Counted from the first letter of the stretch, positions 25,421 to 34,193 are shown. The stretch: DNA of 64,000 bases from JALYYC01 sp963795805 (GCA_963795805.1 CAWCIV010000004.1:1054001-1118000); one strand, 5' to 3'. Made by a program: numbers and translations. The notes: a model not told the origin generated them from the sequence alone.

Positions 25421-27217
25421 ATGAGCACCAAGATGATCGACCGTATTGAAGAGGAGATCGAACCGCTTGGCCCCGCCCAGCTGGAGCGAACCAGCGGCAA
25501 CTACTGGCTGATCGAGACCCTGCGGCGCTGGGGGATCACCACCTACGCCGGGGTCAACGGCGGGGGACTGATCCATGTGACCAAACACCTCGAGCCTCTG
25601 ATCGACCTCGAGGAGGCCCGCGATGGGGCGCCTCGCATGCTCAGCATGGGTGAGTACGTCGCCGGCTTCGTGCCGCTCGGCTACTACCTGGCGTCCGGTC
25701 GCGTGGGCGGCTGCATCACGACCACCGGCGCCGCCACCAAGCTCGGGAGCAGCGGCATCACCGACGCCAAGCTGCACAACATCCCGGCTGTCTTTCTGGT
25801 GGCGCTGAACTCGACCCTCTCGGTCGGGCTTGGCCCCCTGCAGGACGTCTCAATCCACGGCATGAACATCGTGCCCCAGCTCGAAGCCGAGCTTGGCGAG
25901 GGCTGCGTCGTTATCGACGACATCGACACGATGGAGGAGAAGCTCGAGCAGGCGCAGCGCGTGCTGCGGCAATCGAAACCGGTCGCCATCTGCTTCTATC
26001 CGGACATCCTGTCGAAGCCGGCGAGCATCGACGTGCCGGTCGAGGCCGCCCCGCGTGGCTTCGACGCGGGGGACGTCGAGCGCTTCCTCGAGGAGTTTCC
26101 GCGCATCGCCGACGGACGGCGCGTCGTCATCTACGTGGGTAGCGAGGCGGCGCGCTGGCCGGGCATGCCGGCCATGACCACCAGGCTCTCGACGTTACTC
26201 CAGGCGCCGACCGTGTGGTCGGTCAACGGCGCGAACGCCGTCTCGGAGGACAACCCGTACGGGTTCGGCTACATCTCCTTCGGCGGAAACGACGAGGCGA
26301 TGAAGCTCTGGCGCGGCATCGGGCCAGACGATTGTGTCATCACCCTGGGCTTCGACGCCGGCGAATACTCGCTGAACCTGGCATCGATCCCGGCCGGACG
26401 GGTCTGGCATTTCAGCGGTTGGGAGGAACCCTACGGCCACATCAATGGGGATTTCCGCCATCGGGTTCGCGGGGATTACCGGATGGTTCGCGGCGACCTC
26501 GACGCGCTGCTCGGGGAAATCATCCCGCGCCTCGCGCAGCGTGGCGTTGGGCGACGGCCCCCGCAACAGATTCCGACCCGCCTCAACAGCCGGGTCATCT
26601 CGCGGGACGTGCGCCCGGGCCGGGTCGACTTCATGGCCTTCTACGAGCGGCTGCACGCTTCCTGGCGTCCCAACAGCATCGGGTTCGATGACGTTTGCAT
26701 CGCCTACAAGGACCGGCAGTACGTAACCCAGCGCCCACATCCGAACATTCCGTTTCACACGACTCACGACGGGTCGGCGATGGGCGGCGGCTTCGGGCTC
26801 GGCATCGGAGCGAAGCTGGCCGATCCGAGCCTGCATACGTTCATCTTTTCCGGGGACGGTTGCTGGCGGCTGTATGGTGGAGCGCTGGCCGATGCAGCGA
26901 GCCTGGACCTGCGGCTCTTCATCATCAATAACGGGGTCTACGGGATCGTGGACAAGGGCCTCGAGGTCGTCATTCCCGAGGTCGAGCGACGCCGCTACCA
27001 TGCGTCGCTGCCCTCGATCGACTTCGTCGGCGCGGCGCGGGCGCATGGTTGGGAGGGGTATCGCATGAACCCGGATCTGAGCAACCTCGACGAAATCATG
27101 AATGCCTGTTACGAGACCACGGGCCAATCGATCCTGGTGGACGTGCCCGTCGATGCCGACCAGATGATCGGGCTGAACCCTCGGCTGAACAACCTCACGA
27201 CCAAGACGTACCTGTAA
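25421..27217 (+). CDS. Divergent acetolactate-synthase-like ThDP-dependent enzyme
   Basis: The 598-aa protein has the three-domain layout of the acetolactate synthase/pyruvate oxidase family. Pyr domain: GITTYAGVNGGGLIHV, a candidate activating Glu in MLSMGEYVAGF, and TTTGAATKLGSSGITDAKL. Middle domain around residues 200-350. PP domain: the ThDP motif begins GDGCWRLYGG (about 479) and ends IINNGVYGIVD (about 504). It lacks the usual TSGPG and HEQ wording of IlvB. It is overlapped by ilvC (TAATG) in a Leu T-box operon, and no ordinary ilvB/ilvN is nearby, so it is a good candidate for this organism's acetolactate synthase. Another 2-oxoacid carboligase or decarboxylase is possible. Confidence 0.85.
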   Translation: MSTKMIDRIEEEIEPLGPAQLERTSGNYWLIETLRRWGITTYAGVNGGGLIHVTKHLEPLIDLEEARDGAPRMLSMGEYVAGFVPLGYYLASGRVGGCITTTGAATKLGSSGITDAKLHNIPAVFLVALNSTLSVGLGPLQDVSIHGMNIVPQLEAELGEGCVVIDDIDTMEEKLEQAQRVLRQSKPVAICFYPDILSKPASIDVPVEAAPRGFDAGDVERFLEEFPRIADGRRVVIYVGSEAARWPGMPAMTTRLSTLLQAPTVWSVNGANAVSEDNPYGFGYISFGGNDEAMKLWRGIGPDDCVITLGFDAGEYSLNLASIPAGRVWHFSGWEEPYGHINGDFRHRVRGDYRMVRGDLDALLGEIIPRLAQRGVGRRPPQQIPTRLNSRVISRDVRPGRVDFMAFYERLHASWRPNSIGFDDVCIAYKDRQYVTQRPHPNIPFHTTHDGSAMGGGFGLGIGAKLADPSLHTFIFSGDGCWRLYGGALADAASLDLRLFIINNGVYGIVDKGLEVVIPEVERRRYHASLPSIDFVGAARAHGWEGYRMNPDLSNLDEIMNACYETTGQSILVDVPVDADQMIGLNPRLNNLTTKTYL

Positions 27218-28227
27218 TGGCGAAGGTCTTCTACGACCGCGATGCCGACATGGCGGCGCTGGCCGGCATGCGGGTCGCGGTGATCGGGTATGGCAGCCAG
27301 GGGCACGCCCACGCGCTCAACCTGCAGGACAGCGGGGTGGACGTGGTGGTCGGTCTCTACAAGGGCAGCCCGTCCTGGGCAGCGGCCGAGGAGGAGGACC
27401 TGCGCGTCGAGACGGTCGAGAAGGCCGTCGAGCTCGGCAACCTCGTGATGATGCTGGTCCCCGACCAGACGCAGAAGCGGCTTTACGACGAGGCGGTCAA
27501 GCCGAATTTGAAGCCCGGCAGCGCGCTGATGTTTGCGCACGGCTTCAACATTCATTTCAGCCAGATCGTGCCGCCGGGTGACGTCGACGTCGCTATGGTG
27601 GCGCCCAAGGGGCCGGGGCACATCGTACGCCGGCTCTTCCAGGAGCGCGTCGGGGTGCCGGCGCTCTTCGCTGTCCACCAGGACACGACCGGCAACGCGC
27701 GCGCTCGAACGCTCGCCTATGCCCGCGGCATCGGGTCGACCATGGCCGGTGTGCTGGAGACCACCTTTAAAGAGGAAACCGAAACCGACCTCTTCGGCGA
27801 GCAGGCCGTGCTTTGCGGCGGCCTCACCTCGTTGGTGAAGAGCGGGTTCGACACGCTGGTGGAAGCCGGCTACCAGCCGGAGCTGGCCTATTTCGAGTGC
27901 CTCCACGAGATGAAGCTGATCGTCGACCTGATGTACCAGGGAGGGATGAGCTACATGCGATACAGCATCAGCGACACCGCCGAGTTCGGCGACTACGTGA
28001 GCGGCCCCCGGCTGATCAACGCGGCGGTGCGCGAGGAGATGCGCCAGATCCTTCGCGAGATCCAGGACGGGAGCTTTGCCCGCACCTGGATCCTCGAGAA
28101 CCAGGCGGGCCGGCCGTCGTTTAACGCCTCGCGACAGCGCGCGAAGGGCGAGCTGATCGAGAAGGTCGGTGCCGATCTGCGCGCCATGATGCCCTGGCTC
28201 AAACCTAATGGCAGGGCGAAGAACTGA
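27217..28227 (+). CDS. ilvC: Ketol-acid reductoisomerase
   Basis: The 336-aa class I enzyme isomerises and reduces acetolactate or acetohydroxybutanoate with NAD(P)H. N-terminal Rossmann motif GYGSQGHAHALNLQDSG (about residues 24-40), MVAPKGPGHIVRR, then the metal-binding knotted domain with DLFGEQAVLCGG and ELAYFECLHEMKLIVDL. The start overlaps the preceding stop by one base (TAATG). Its own stop overlaps the leuA start (TGATG). Confidence 0.97.
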   Translation: MAKVFYDRDADMAALAGMRVAVIGYGSQGHAHALNLQDSGVDVVVGLYKGSPSWAAAEEEDLRVETVEKAVELGNLVMMLVPDQTQKRLYDEAVKPNLKPGSALMFAHGFNIHFSQIVPPGDVDVAMVAPKGPGHIVRRLFQERVGVPALFAVHQDTTGNARARTLAYARGIGSTMAGVLETTFKEETETDLFGEQAVLCGGLTSLVKSGFDTLVEAGYQPELAYFECLHEMKLIVDLMYQGGMSYMRYSISDTAEFGDYVSGPRLINAAVREEMRQILREIQDGSFARTWILENQAGRPSFNASRQRAKGELIEKVGADLRAMMPWLKPNGRAKN

Positions 28228-29387
28228 TGGGCGACCGGGTCTTCATCTTCGACACCACGCTTCGCGACGGCGAGCAGTCACCCGGCGCCTCCCTCAATCC
28301 GGACCAGAAGCTGGCAATCGCCTGTCAACTGGCTCGCCTCGGCGTCGACGTGATCGAAGCGGGCTTTCCCCTGTCGTCGCCCGGCGACTTCGAGGCTGTG
28401 CAGCGAATTGCGCGCGAGGTCCAGGGCCCAATGGTCACGGCGCTCGCCAGGGCGGCCAGGCCTGACATCGATGCCGTCTGGGGCGCGGTGCGGGATGCCG
28501 AGCGCAAGCAGATCCACATGGTGCTCTCTGTGTCGGACATCCATATCGAGCGGAAGCTGCGCTCCACTCGGCGCGAGGTGCTGAATCGTGGGGTCGGGGC
28601 GGTCGCTTATGCCCGCTCGCTCTGCGACGAGGTCGAGTACTCGCCGGAGGACGCGGGCCGCGCGGACCCCGACTACCTCTTCGAGACGCTCGAGGCGGTA
28701 ATCGATGCTGGCGCGACCGTGGTCAACATCCCGGACACAACCGGCTACACCCTGCCGCACGAGTTCGGGGCGCTGATCGCGTCGATCCGCGAGCACGTGC
28801 GCAACATCGATCGCGCGCTGATCAGCGTGCACTGCCACAACGACCTCGGCCTATCGACCGCCAACAGCATCGCGGCCGTGCTGAACGGCGCCCGGCGGGT
28901 GGAGTGCACGGTCAACGGGATCGGGGAACGCGCCGGGAATGCTTCGCTGGAAGAAGTCGTGATGATCCTGCGGACCCGCGAGAAGTCGCTCGGCCTGCGG
29001 ACCGGGATCGATACGACGCGGCTGGCCGGGGTCAGCGCGATGGTGGCCGAAGAGACGGGCATTCCGGTGCAGCCCAACAAGGCGGTGATCGGCGGCAATG
29101 CCTTTGCCCACGCTTCGGGCATCCACCAGGACGGGGTGCTCAAAGACAAGCTGACCTACGAGATCATGCGGCCCGAGGATGTCGGGATGGGAGAGAGCCG
29201 GATTGTGCTGTCGCCCAGGTCCGGGCGCCACGCGTTCCAATTCCGGCTGGCGGAGCTGGGGTATCACCTGAGCGAGGCGGCCTTTGCCCAGGCCTGGGAG
29301 CAGTTCCTCGACCTGGCCGACCGTAAGAAGGATATCCTTGACCGAGATCTCGAGGCGATCGTCGAGCGGGTCAAGGTGCCCGCCTGA
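28227..29387 (+). CDS. leuA: 2-isopropylmalate synthase, short form without LeuA dimer/regulatory domain
   Basis: The 386-aa HMGL-like TIM-barrel enzyme condenses acetyl-CoA with 2-oxoisovalerate. Signatures: FDTTLRDGEQSPG (residues 8-20), the metal site HCHNDLGLSTANS, VNGIGERAGNASLEE, and subdomain motifs GGNAFAHASGIHQDG. Full LeuA proteins are about 500-560 aa with a C-terminal allosteric domain for leucine feedback; here the protein ends about 110-150 residues earlier. Homocitrate or citramalate synthases are alternatives of similar length, but the leu/ilv operon and the G-I-H-Q-D-G subdomain favour LeuA. Overlaps both neighbours by one base. Confidence 0.9.
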   Translation: MGDRVFIFDTTLRDGEQSPGASLNPDQKLAIACQLARLGVDVIEAGFPLSSPGDFEAVQRIAREVQGPMVTALARAARPDIDAVWGAVRDAERKQIHMVLSVSDIHIERKLRSTRREVLNRGVGAVAYARSLCDEVEYSPEDAGRADPDYLFETLEAVIDAGATVVNIPDTTGYTLPHEFGALIASIREHVRNIDRALISVHCHNDLGLSTANSIAAVLNGARRVECTVNGIGERAGNASLEEVVMILRTREKSLGLRTGIDTTRLAGVSAMVAEETGIPVQPNKAVIGGNAFAHASGIHQDGVLKDKLTYEIMRPEDVGMGESRIVLSPRSGRHAFQFRLAELGYHLSEAAFAQAWEQFLDLADRKKDILDRDLEAIVERVKVPA

Positions 29388-30373
29388 TGGCGATGGAAGC
29401 GGTCACCCCGCAGCCTGACCGCCTCCCGAGGGCGCTGCCGTCGGTCTACCAGGGCTTTGCCTATTTTGAGGGCGAGATCGTCCCCTTCGATCAAGCCAAA
29501 GTCAGTGTCGGCACGCATGCCCTGAACTACGGAACGGCGTGCTTCGAGGGGATCCGGGGCTACTGGAATCCGGATCACGAGGAGGTCTATCTCCTCAAGC
29601 TGGCTGAGCACTACCATCGCTTTCTGAAGTCGGCCGCCCTGCTCAAGATCCGGCTCAACGAGACGGTCGAGCAGCTCTGCGAGTTGACGCGCGAGGTGGT
29701 CCGGCGCGATGGCTATCGCACCGATCTCTACGTCCGGCCGCTCGCCTACAAGGCCTCGCCGATCATCAAGGTGGACCTGCACTCCCCGGAGGACGCGGTC
29801 GCCATCTTCGCCATGCCGATGGGGCCTTACTCGCGCACGGATGGCCTGCGGGTGACGATTTCCTCGTGGCGCCGGATCAGCGACAACAGCATTCCGGCTC
29901 GCGCCAAAATCACCGGTGCTTACATCAATACCGCGCTGGCGACCGAGGATGCGAATGCCGCCGGATACGACGACTGCCTCCTGCTCACCGAAGACGGCCA
30001 TATCGCCGAAGCGAGCGCCGCGAACTTCTTTTTGATCCAGGGTCGCTCGTTGATCACGCCGCCGGTCACCGATGACATCCTGGTCGGGATCACGCGCGCG
30101 GCGATGATGCGGCTGGCGATTGACTTCGAGCTCGACGTCGTCGAGCGCAGCATCGACCGGACCGAGGTCTATCAGGCCGACGAGGCGTTCCTCTGCGGCA
30201 CGGGCGTCCAGGTGGCGCCCATCATCGAGGTCGACGGGCGCCCGGTTGGTAGCGGCCGACCGGGCAGGATCACGCTCGGCCTGCAGGACTCGTACTTCCG
30301 CGCCGTCCGTGGCAACGATCCGCGGTACCGGCAGTGGTGCACCCCGGTGTATGGCACCGCGCCCCGGAGCTAG
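29387..30373 (+). CDS. ilvE: Branched-chain amino-acid aminotransferase
   Basis: The 328-aa class IV PLP enzyme performs the last step of Val, Leu and Ile synthesis. FEGIRGYW near the N-terminus, PLP lysine in ARAKITGAYINT (about 174), and EASAANFFLI with VTDDILVGITR are the IlvE signatures. ATG 29387 overlaps the leuA stop. It is the last gene of the T-box operon. Its TAG stop lies in the first unit of a 24-base tandem duplication that also holds the stop of convergent leuB. Confidence 0.96.
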   Translation: MAMEAVTPQPDRLPRALPSVYQGFAYFEGEIVPFDQAKVSVGTHALNYGTACFEGIRGYWNPDHEEVYLLKLAEHYHRFLKSAALLKIRLNETVEQLCELTREVVRRDGYRTDLYVRPLAYKASPIIKVDLHSPEDAVAIFAMPMGPYSRTDGLRVTISSWRRISDNSIPARAKITGAYINTALATEDANAAGYDDCLLLTEDGHIAEASAANFFLIQGRSLITPPVTDDILVGITRAAMMRLAIDFELDVVERSIDRTEVYQADEAFLCGTGVQVAPIIEVDGRPVGSGRPGRITLGLQDSYFRAVRGNDPRYRQWCTPVYGTAPRS

Positions 30374-30412
30374 TCCGAGAGCGTGCCTCGGAGCTAGTCC
30401 GACAGCGCGCCG
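30365..30412. repeat. Tandem duplication (2 x 24 bp) at the ilvE/leuB junction
   Basis: CGGAGCTAGTCCGAGAGCG at 30365 recurs at 30389 as CGGAGCTAGTCCGACAGCG; 21 of 24 positions match. Each unit contains CTAG: the first supplies the TAG stop of ilvE on the plus strand, the second the TAG stop of leuB on the minus strand. Confidence 0.8.
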
Positions 30413-31482
30413 ATGATGGCCTCGGCCATCGCCGTGGTCCCGAGCGCGGGCCGGCCTGGCGCAGCGATGTCCGCCGTGCGAGCTCCGGCGGCGAGCGCGG
30501 AGGAGACGGCCCGCTCGATCGCCGCCGCGGGCTGCTCGTGCCCGAGCGACCACCTGAGCAAGAGCGCGGCACTGAGAACAGCGCCGATCGGGTTGGCGAT
30601 GTCCTTGCCGGCGATGTCGGGGGCGGAGCCGTGAATCGGCTCGTAGAGTCCCAGCGTCCCGGCGCCGAGGCTGGCCGACGGCAGCATCCCGAGCGCGCCG
30701 GCCAGCATCGAAGCCTCATCGGTCAGGATGTCGCCGAACAGGTTCTCGGTGAGGACGACATCGAAGCTCTGCGGGCGGCGCAGCAGTTCCATGGCGAAGG
30801 CGTCGACCAGCATGTGGGAGCAGCCGATGTCTGGAAAGCGCTTGGCGACCTCGGTCACCACGGTCCGCCACAATCGCGATGTCTCCAGCACGTTTGCCTT
30901 GTCCACCGACAGCAGCTGTCGGCGCCGCCTCCCGGCCAGCTCGAAGGCGCGGACGGCGACGCGCTCGATCTCCGGCTCGCTGTAGCGCATCGTGTCCACG
31001 GCCGCCGCCCCGCGGGTGGTCATGTAGCGCCGCTTCGGCTTGCTGAAATACAGCCCGCCGGTCAGCTCGCGAACGACGATCAGGTCGACGTCGCGGACCC
31101 GCTCAGGGCGCAGGCTCGAGCTCTCGACCATCGCCGGGTCCACGCGGACCGGGCGCAGGTTGGCGAAGAGGCCGAGGCCCTTTCGCAATCCGAGCAGCGC
31201 GGATCCCGGCCGCAGCGAGCTCTGCGGGGCCGCATCATCCCAGCGGGGCCCGCCGACCGCACCGAAGAGGACCGCATCCGCCCGCTTGCATTGCTTGAGG
31301 GTCTGCGGCCGCAGCGCGACTCCGTAGGCATCGACCGACGCGCCCCCGATCAGCTCCTCGACGTAGTCGAGTTGCAAACCAGCGCGCCTGGCGGCCGCGT
31401 CCAGTACGCGGCGTGCCGCCGTGGTGACTTCCGGCCCGATACCGTCGCCAGCGAGGACGACGATGCGTGCCGAGGCGGCCAC
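30394..31482 (-). CDS. leuB: 3-isopropylmalate dehydrogenase
   Basis: The 362-aa enzyme oxidatively decarboxylates 3-isopropylmalate with NAD. Motifs: VLAGDGIGPEV at the N-terminus, LLGLRKGLGLFANLRP (substrate specificity loop), VRELTGGLYF, VDKANVLETSRLW, VLTENLFGDILTDEAS and EPIHGSAPDIAGKD. The GTG start at 31482 follows GGAGGG. It is divergent from ilvD, with 58 bases between the starts that contain a palindrome. Confidence 0.97.
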   Translation of the reverse strand: MAASARIVVLAGDGIGPEVTTAARRVLDAAARRAGLQLDYVEELIGGASVDAYGVALRPQTLKQCKRADAVLFGAVGGPRWDDAAPQSSLRPGSALLGLRKGLGLFANLRPVRVDPAMVESSSLRPERVRDVDLIVVRELTGGLYFSKPKRRYMTTRGAAAVDTMRYSEPEIERVAVRAFELAGRRRRQLLSVDKANVLETSRLWRTVVTEVAKRFPDIGCSHMLVDAFAMELLRRPQSFDVVLTENLFGDILTDEASMLAGALGMLPSASLGAGTLGLYEPIHGSAPDIAGKDIANPIGAVLSAALLLRWSLGHEQPAAAIERAVSSALAAGARTADIAAPGRPALGTTAMAEAIIGALSD

Positions 31483-31503
31483 GCTATTCCCTCCACCCGT
31501 TCA

Positions 31504-31531
31504 TTGTCACCGGCGATTCTAGATTAGAATC
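31504..31531 (+). promoter_or_regulatory. ilvD promoter and palindromic operator
   Basis: Perfect inverted repeat GATTCTA-GAT-TAGAATC (31515-31531). Its right arm doubles as a -10 box (TAGAAT, 31525-31530) only 10 bases before the ilvD ATG, with a TTGTCA -35 (31504-31509) at a 15-base spacing. A repressor bound here would block ilvD and, being between the divergent starts, could also affect leuB. Confidence 0.55.
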
Positions 31532-31540
31532 GGTCTCCCT

Positions 31541-33235
31541 ATGGCCGATCACGACGAAGCCTCGCCACTGAAGCGTCAGAGTGCGCGCCTGACCGAGGGG
31601 GACGACCGGGCGCCGGCTCGGGCGATGCTGCGGGCGATCGGCTTCACGCGCGAGGACCTGCAAAAACCCTTGATCGGGGTCGGGCACAGCTGGATCGAGA
31701 CCATGCCGTGCAATTTCAATCACCGGCGCCTGGCCGAACGGGTGAAGGCGGGCATTCGGGCGGCGGGCGGGACGCCGATGGAATTCAACACGATCGCGGT
31801 CTCGGACGGCGTCTCGATGGGCACGGAGGGCATGAAGGCGTCGCTGGTAAGCCGAGAGGTGATCGCCGACTCGATCGAGTTGGTGACCCGCGGCCACCTC
31901 TTCGACGGCCTCGTGATGATCGTCGGTTGCGATAAGACGATCCCGGCCGGGGTCATGGCCCTGGCGCGCATGAACATCCCTGGATTGGCGCTCTACAGCG
32001 GCACCATCGGCCCCGGGCGGCATCGCGGCAAGGACATCACACTCCAGGAGGTCTTCGAGGCGGTCGGCGAGGTGGCTGCCGGCACGATGAGCCGCGACGA
32101 ACTCCGGGAGATCGAGGAGAACGCGTGTCCCGGGGCCGGCGCGTGCGGCGGCCAGTTCACCGCGAACACGATGGCCACCGCGATCGAGTTCCTCGGGATC
32201 AGCCCGCCAGGCGCCAACGACGTGCCGGCCCTGGATCCGCACAAAGGCGAGGTCGCGGAGCAGGCTGGCCGCCTCGTGATGGAGCTGGTCCAACACGACA
32301 CTCGGCCGAGGCAGATCATCACGCGGGCCGCGCTGGAGAACGCGATCGCGTCGGTAGCGGCGACCGGCGGCTCGACGAACGGCGTCCTGCACCTGCTGGC
32401 GATCGCCCGCGAGGCCGGGGTGCCGCTGACCATCGACGATTTCGACCGGGTCGCGGCGCGCACGCCGGTGATCGCGAGCCTCAAGCCGGGCGGTGAGTAC
32501 GTGGCCACCGACCTGCATGATGCCGGCGGCATTCCGCTGGTCGTGCGGAGGCTTTCGGAGGCGGGCCTGATCGACAGTACGGCCCGGACTGTCGATGGCC
32601 GCACCCTGGCGCAGGTTGCCGCGGCCGCGGTCGAGACTCCGGGGCAGCGCGTCGTCACCCCGACGGCGGCGCCGCTCAAGCCGACCGGTGGCCTGGCGAT
32701 CCTCCGCGGGAACCTCGCGCCGGAGGGGTGCGTGGTGAAGCTCGCAGGCCACGGCCGCTTGCTGCATCGCGGTCCCGCTCGGGTCTTTGACAGCGAGGAA
32801 ACGGCCTTTGCGGCCGTTCGCGAACGACGCATCACGGCCGGCGACGTCATGGTGATTCGTTACGAGGGACCGGTCGGTGGCCCAGGCATGCGCGAGATGC
32901 TGGGCGTGACGGCGGCGTTGATCGGCGAGGGCCTTGGCGATTCGGTGGCTCTGATCACGGACGGCCGCTTCTCTGGCGCCACGCGAGGGTTGATGGTTGG
33001 CCACGTCGCGCCCGAGGCGGCGCGAGGCGGGCCGATCGCGGCCGTGCGCGACGGGGATTCGATCGTCCTCGATGTCGAGCGCCGAGAGGTGAACGTCGAG
33101 CTCACGCCCGACGAGATCGGCAGGCGGCTGAAGCAATGGAAGGCTCCGACCCCGCGCTACGGGGAGGGGGTTTTCGCCAAGTACGCGGCGCTCGTATCCT
33201 CCGCGAGCGAGGGCGCGATCACCCGGCCGGCCTAG
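31541..33235 (+). CDS. ilvD: Dihydroxy-acid dehydratase
   Basis: The 564-aa Fe-S dehydratase makes the 2-oxoacid precursors of Val, Leu and Ile. Cluster cysteines in CNFNH (near residue 55), VGCDKTIPAG and ENACPGAGACGGQFTANTM; GRFSGATRGLMVGHVAPEA near the C-terminus is the family signature. No RBS precedes the ATG, and the -10 box lies 10 bases upstream, consistent with a leaderless mRNA. Confidence 0.97.
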   Translation: MADHDEASPLKRQSARLTEGDDRAPARAMLRAIGFTREDLQKPLIGVGHSWIETMPCNFNHRRLAERVKAGIRAAGGTPMEFNTIAVSDGVSMGTEGMKASLVSREVIADSIELVTRGHLFDGLVMIVGCDKTIPAGVMALARMNIPGLALYSGTIGPGRHRGKDITLQEVFEAVGEVAAGTMSRDELREIEENACPGAGACGGQFTANTMATAIEFLGISPPGANDVPALDPHKGEVAEQAGRLVMELVQHDTRPRQIITRAALENAIASVAATGGSTNGVLHLLAIAREAGVPLTIDDFDRVAARTPVIASLKPGGEYVATDLHDAGGIPLVVRRLSEAGLIDSTARTVDGRTLAQVAAAAVETPGQRVVTPTAAPLKPTGGLAILRGNLAPEGCVVKLAGHGRLLHRGPARVFDSEETAFAAVRERRITAGDVMVIRYEGPVGGPGMREMLGVTAALIGEGLGDSVALITDGRFSGATRGLMVGHVAPEAARGGPIAAVRDGDSIVLDVERREVNVELTPDEIGRRLKQWKAPTPRYGEGVFAKYAALVSSASEGAITRPA

Positions 33236-33258
33236 GTTCGCCCGCGTTGCCGACTCCC

Positions 33259-33307
33259 TTGACATCGTGGTCCGCTGGCATGTATTCTTCCGTTGGGCTA
33301 ATTAGCC
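33259..33307 (+). promoter_or_regulatory. Promoter and operator of the ArsR-SRPBCC operon
   Basis: -35 TTGACA (33259-33264), 18-base spacer, -10 TATTCT (33283-33288). Directly downstream lies the 12-bp palindrome GGCTAATTAGCC (33296-33307), at the expected +1 region, a typical ArsR self-repression site. Confidence 0.65.
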
Positions 33308-33322
33308 AATGAGGAAAATGAG

Positions 33323-33673
33323 GTGGCCATCGACCAGCTGAGTGTTACGTTCGCCGCCCTCGCGGACCCCACGAGGAGGGCGATCCTCGCTCGGGTGGCC
33401 GAGGGGGAGGCGACCGTGCTGGAGCTCGCCGAGCCCTTCAAGCTGAAGCTGCCGACGGTGTCGAAGCACCTCAAGGTGCTGCGCGAGGCCGGACTGGTCA
33501 GCCAGGGCCGGCAGGCGCAGTGGCGGCCGTGCCGCTTGGAGGCCGCCCCATTGAAAGACGTCGCCGACTGGGTGGAACGGTATCGCGGGCAATGGGAGGA
33601 GCGCATGGGTCAACTCGACGACTATCTGCAGGAACTGAAAGCAAAGGAGAACGATCATGGCCGTGAAGAGTAA
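33323..33673 (+). CDS. ArsR-family transcriptional regulator
   Basis: The 116-aa winged-helix protein begins at GTG 33323 after GAGGAAAATGAG. FAALADPTRRAILARVAEGE and LKLPTVSKHLKVLREAGLVS form the ArsR DNA-binding core; the metal-binding CXC pair of ArsR/SmtB is absent. It belongs to the subgroup paired with SRPBCC (AHSA1) genes, which overlap it by 17 bases here. It probably represses its own operon through the palindrome upstream. The ligand is unknown. Confidence 0.92.
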   Translation: MAIDQLSVTFAALADPTRRAILARVAEGEATVLELAEPFKLKLPTVSKHLKVLREAGLVSQGRQAQWRPCRLEAAPLKDVADWVERYRGQWEERMGQLDDYLQELKAKENDHGREE

Positions 33674-34145
33674 GCCGGTTGTCAGCCTGACCATGCCGTC
33701 CGATCGGGAACTCGTCATCACCGCGGAGCTCGATGCCCCGAGGCACCTGGTCTTCGAGACCTCGACCAAGCCGGAGCATGTCAAGCGCTGGTGGGGGCCG
33801 CGCCGCACGACGATGACATCGTGCGAAATCGACCTGCGACCCGGTGGGCGGTGGCGATACGTGCTGCGCGACAACGAGACCGGTCGCGAGGACGGGTGGT
33901 CCGGCGTCTATCGCGAGATCGCCGCTCCGGAGCGCGTGGTTTACACCGAGGGCTGGGAGGGCCTGCCCGGGCACGAGTACCTGGTCACCGCGACCTTTAC
34001 GGAAAAAGACGGAAAGACGACCGTGACCAGCCACCTGCAATACAACTCGGTCGAAGACCGCGAAGGGCACGTGAATTCTGGGATGGAACCGGGGATGCGC
34101 GAGACCTATGACCGCTTCGGCGAGTACCTGGCGAACCGATCGTAA
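33657..34145 (+). CDS. SRPBCC / AHSA1-family protein
   Basis: The 162-aa START-like ligand-binding fold: ITAELDAPRHLVFETSTKPEH, KRWWGPR, DLRPGGRWRYVL, GVYREIAAPERVVYTE and a C-terminal GMRETYDRFGEYL. Such proteins accompany ArsR regulators and probably bind a small hydrophobic compound; no enzyme activity is evident. The ATG lies within the end of the arsR gene, so the pair is translationally coupled. Confidence 0.9.
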   Translation: MAVKSKPVVSLTMPSDRELVITAELDAPRHLVFETSTKPEHVKRWWGPRRTTMTSCEIDLRPGGRWRYVLRDNETGREDGWSGVYREIAAPERVVYTEGWEGLPGHEYLVTATFTEKDGKTTVTSHLQYNSVEDREGHVNSGMEPGMRETYDRFGEYLANRS

Positions 34146-34193
34146 GGACCTAGCCGTAGACTGCCTGACGCGAGCTGGGGGCGCAGCGAGCCG

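Noticed and set aside
31484..33265. 593-codon minus-strand frame
   Set aside because: Antisense to ilvD, and it would erase the leuB/ilvD promoter region.
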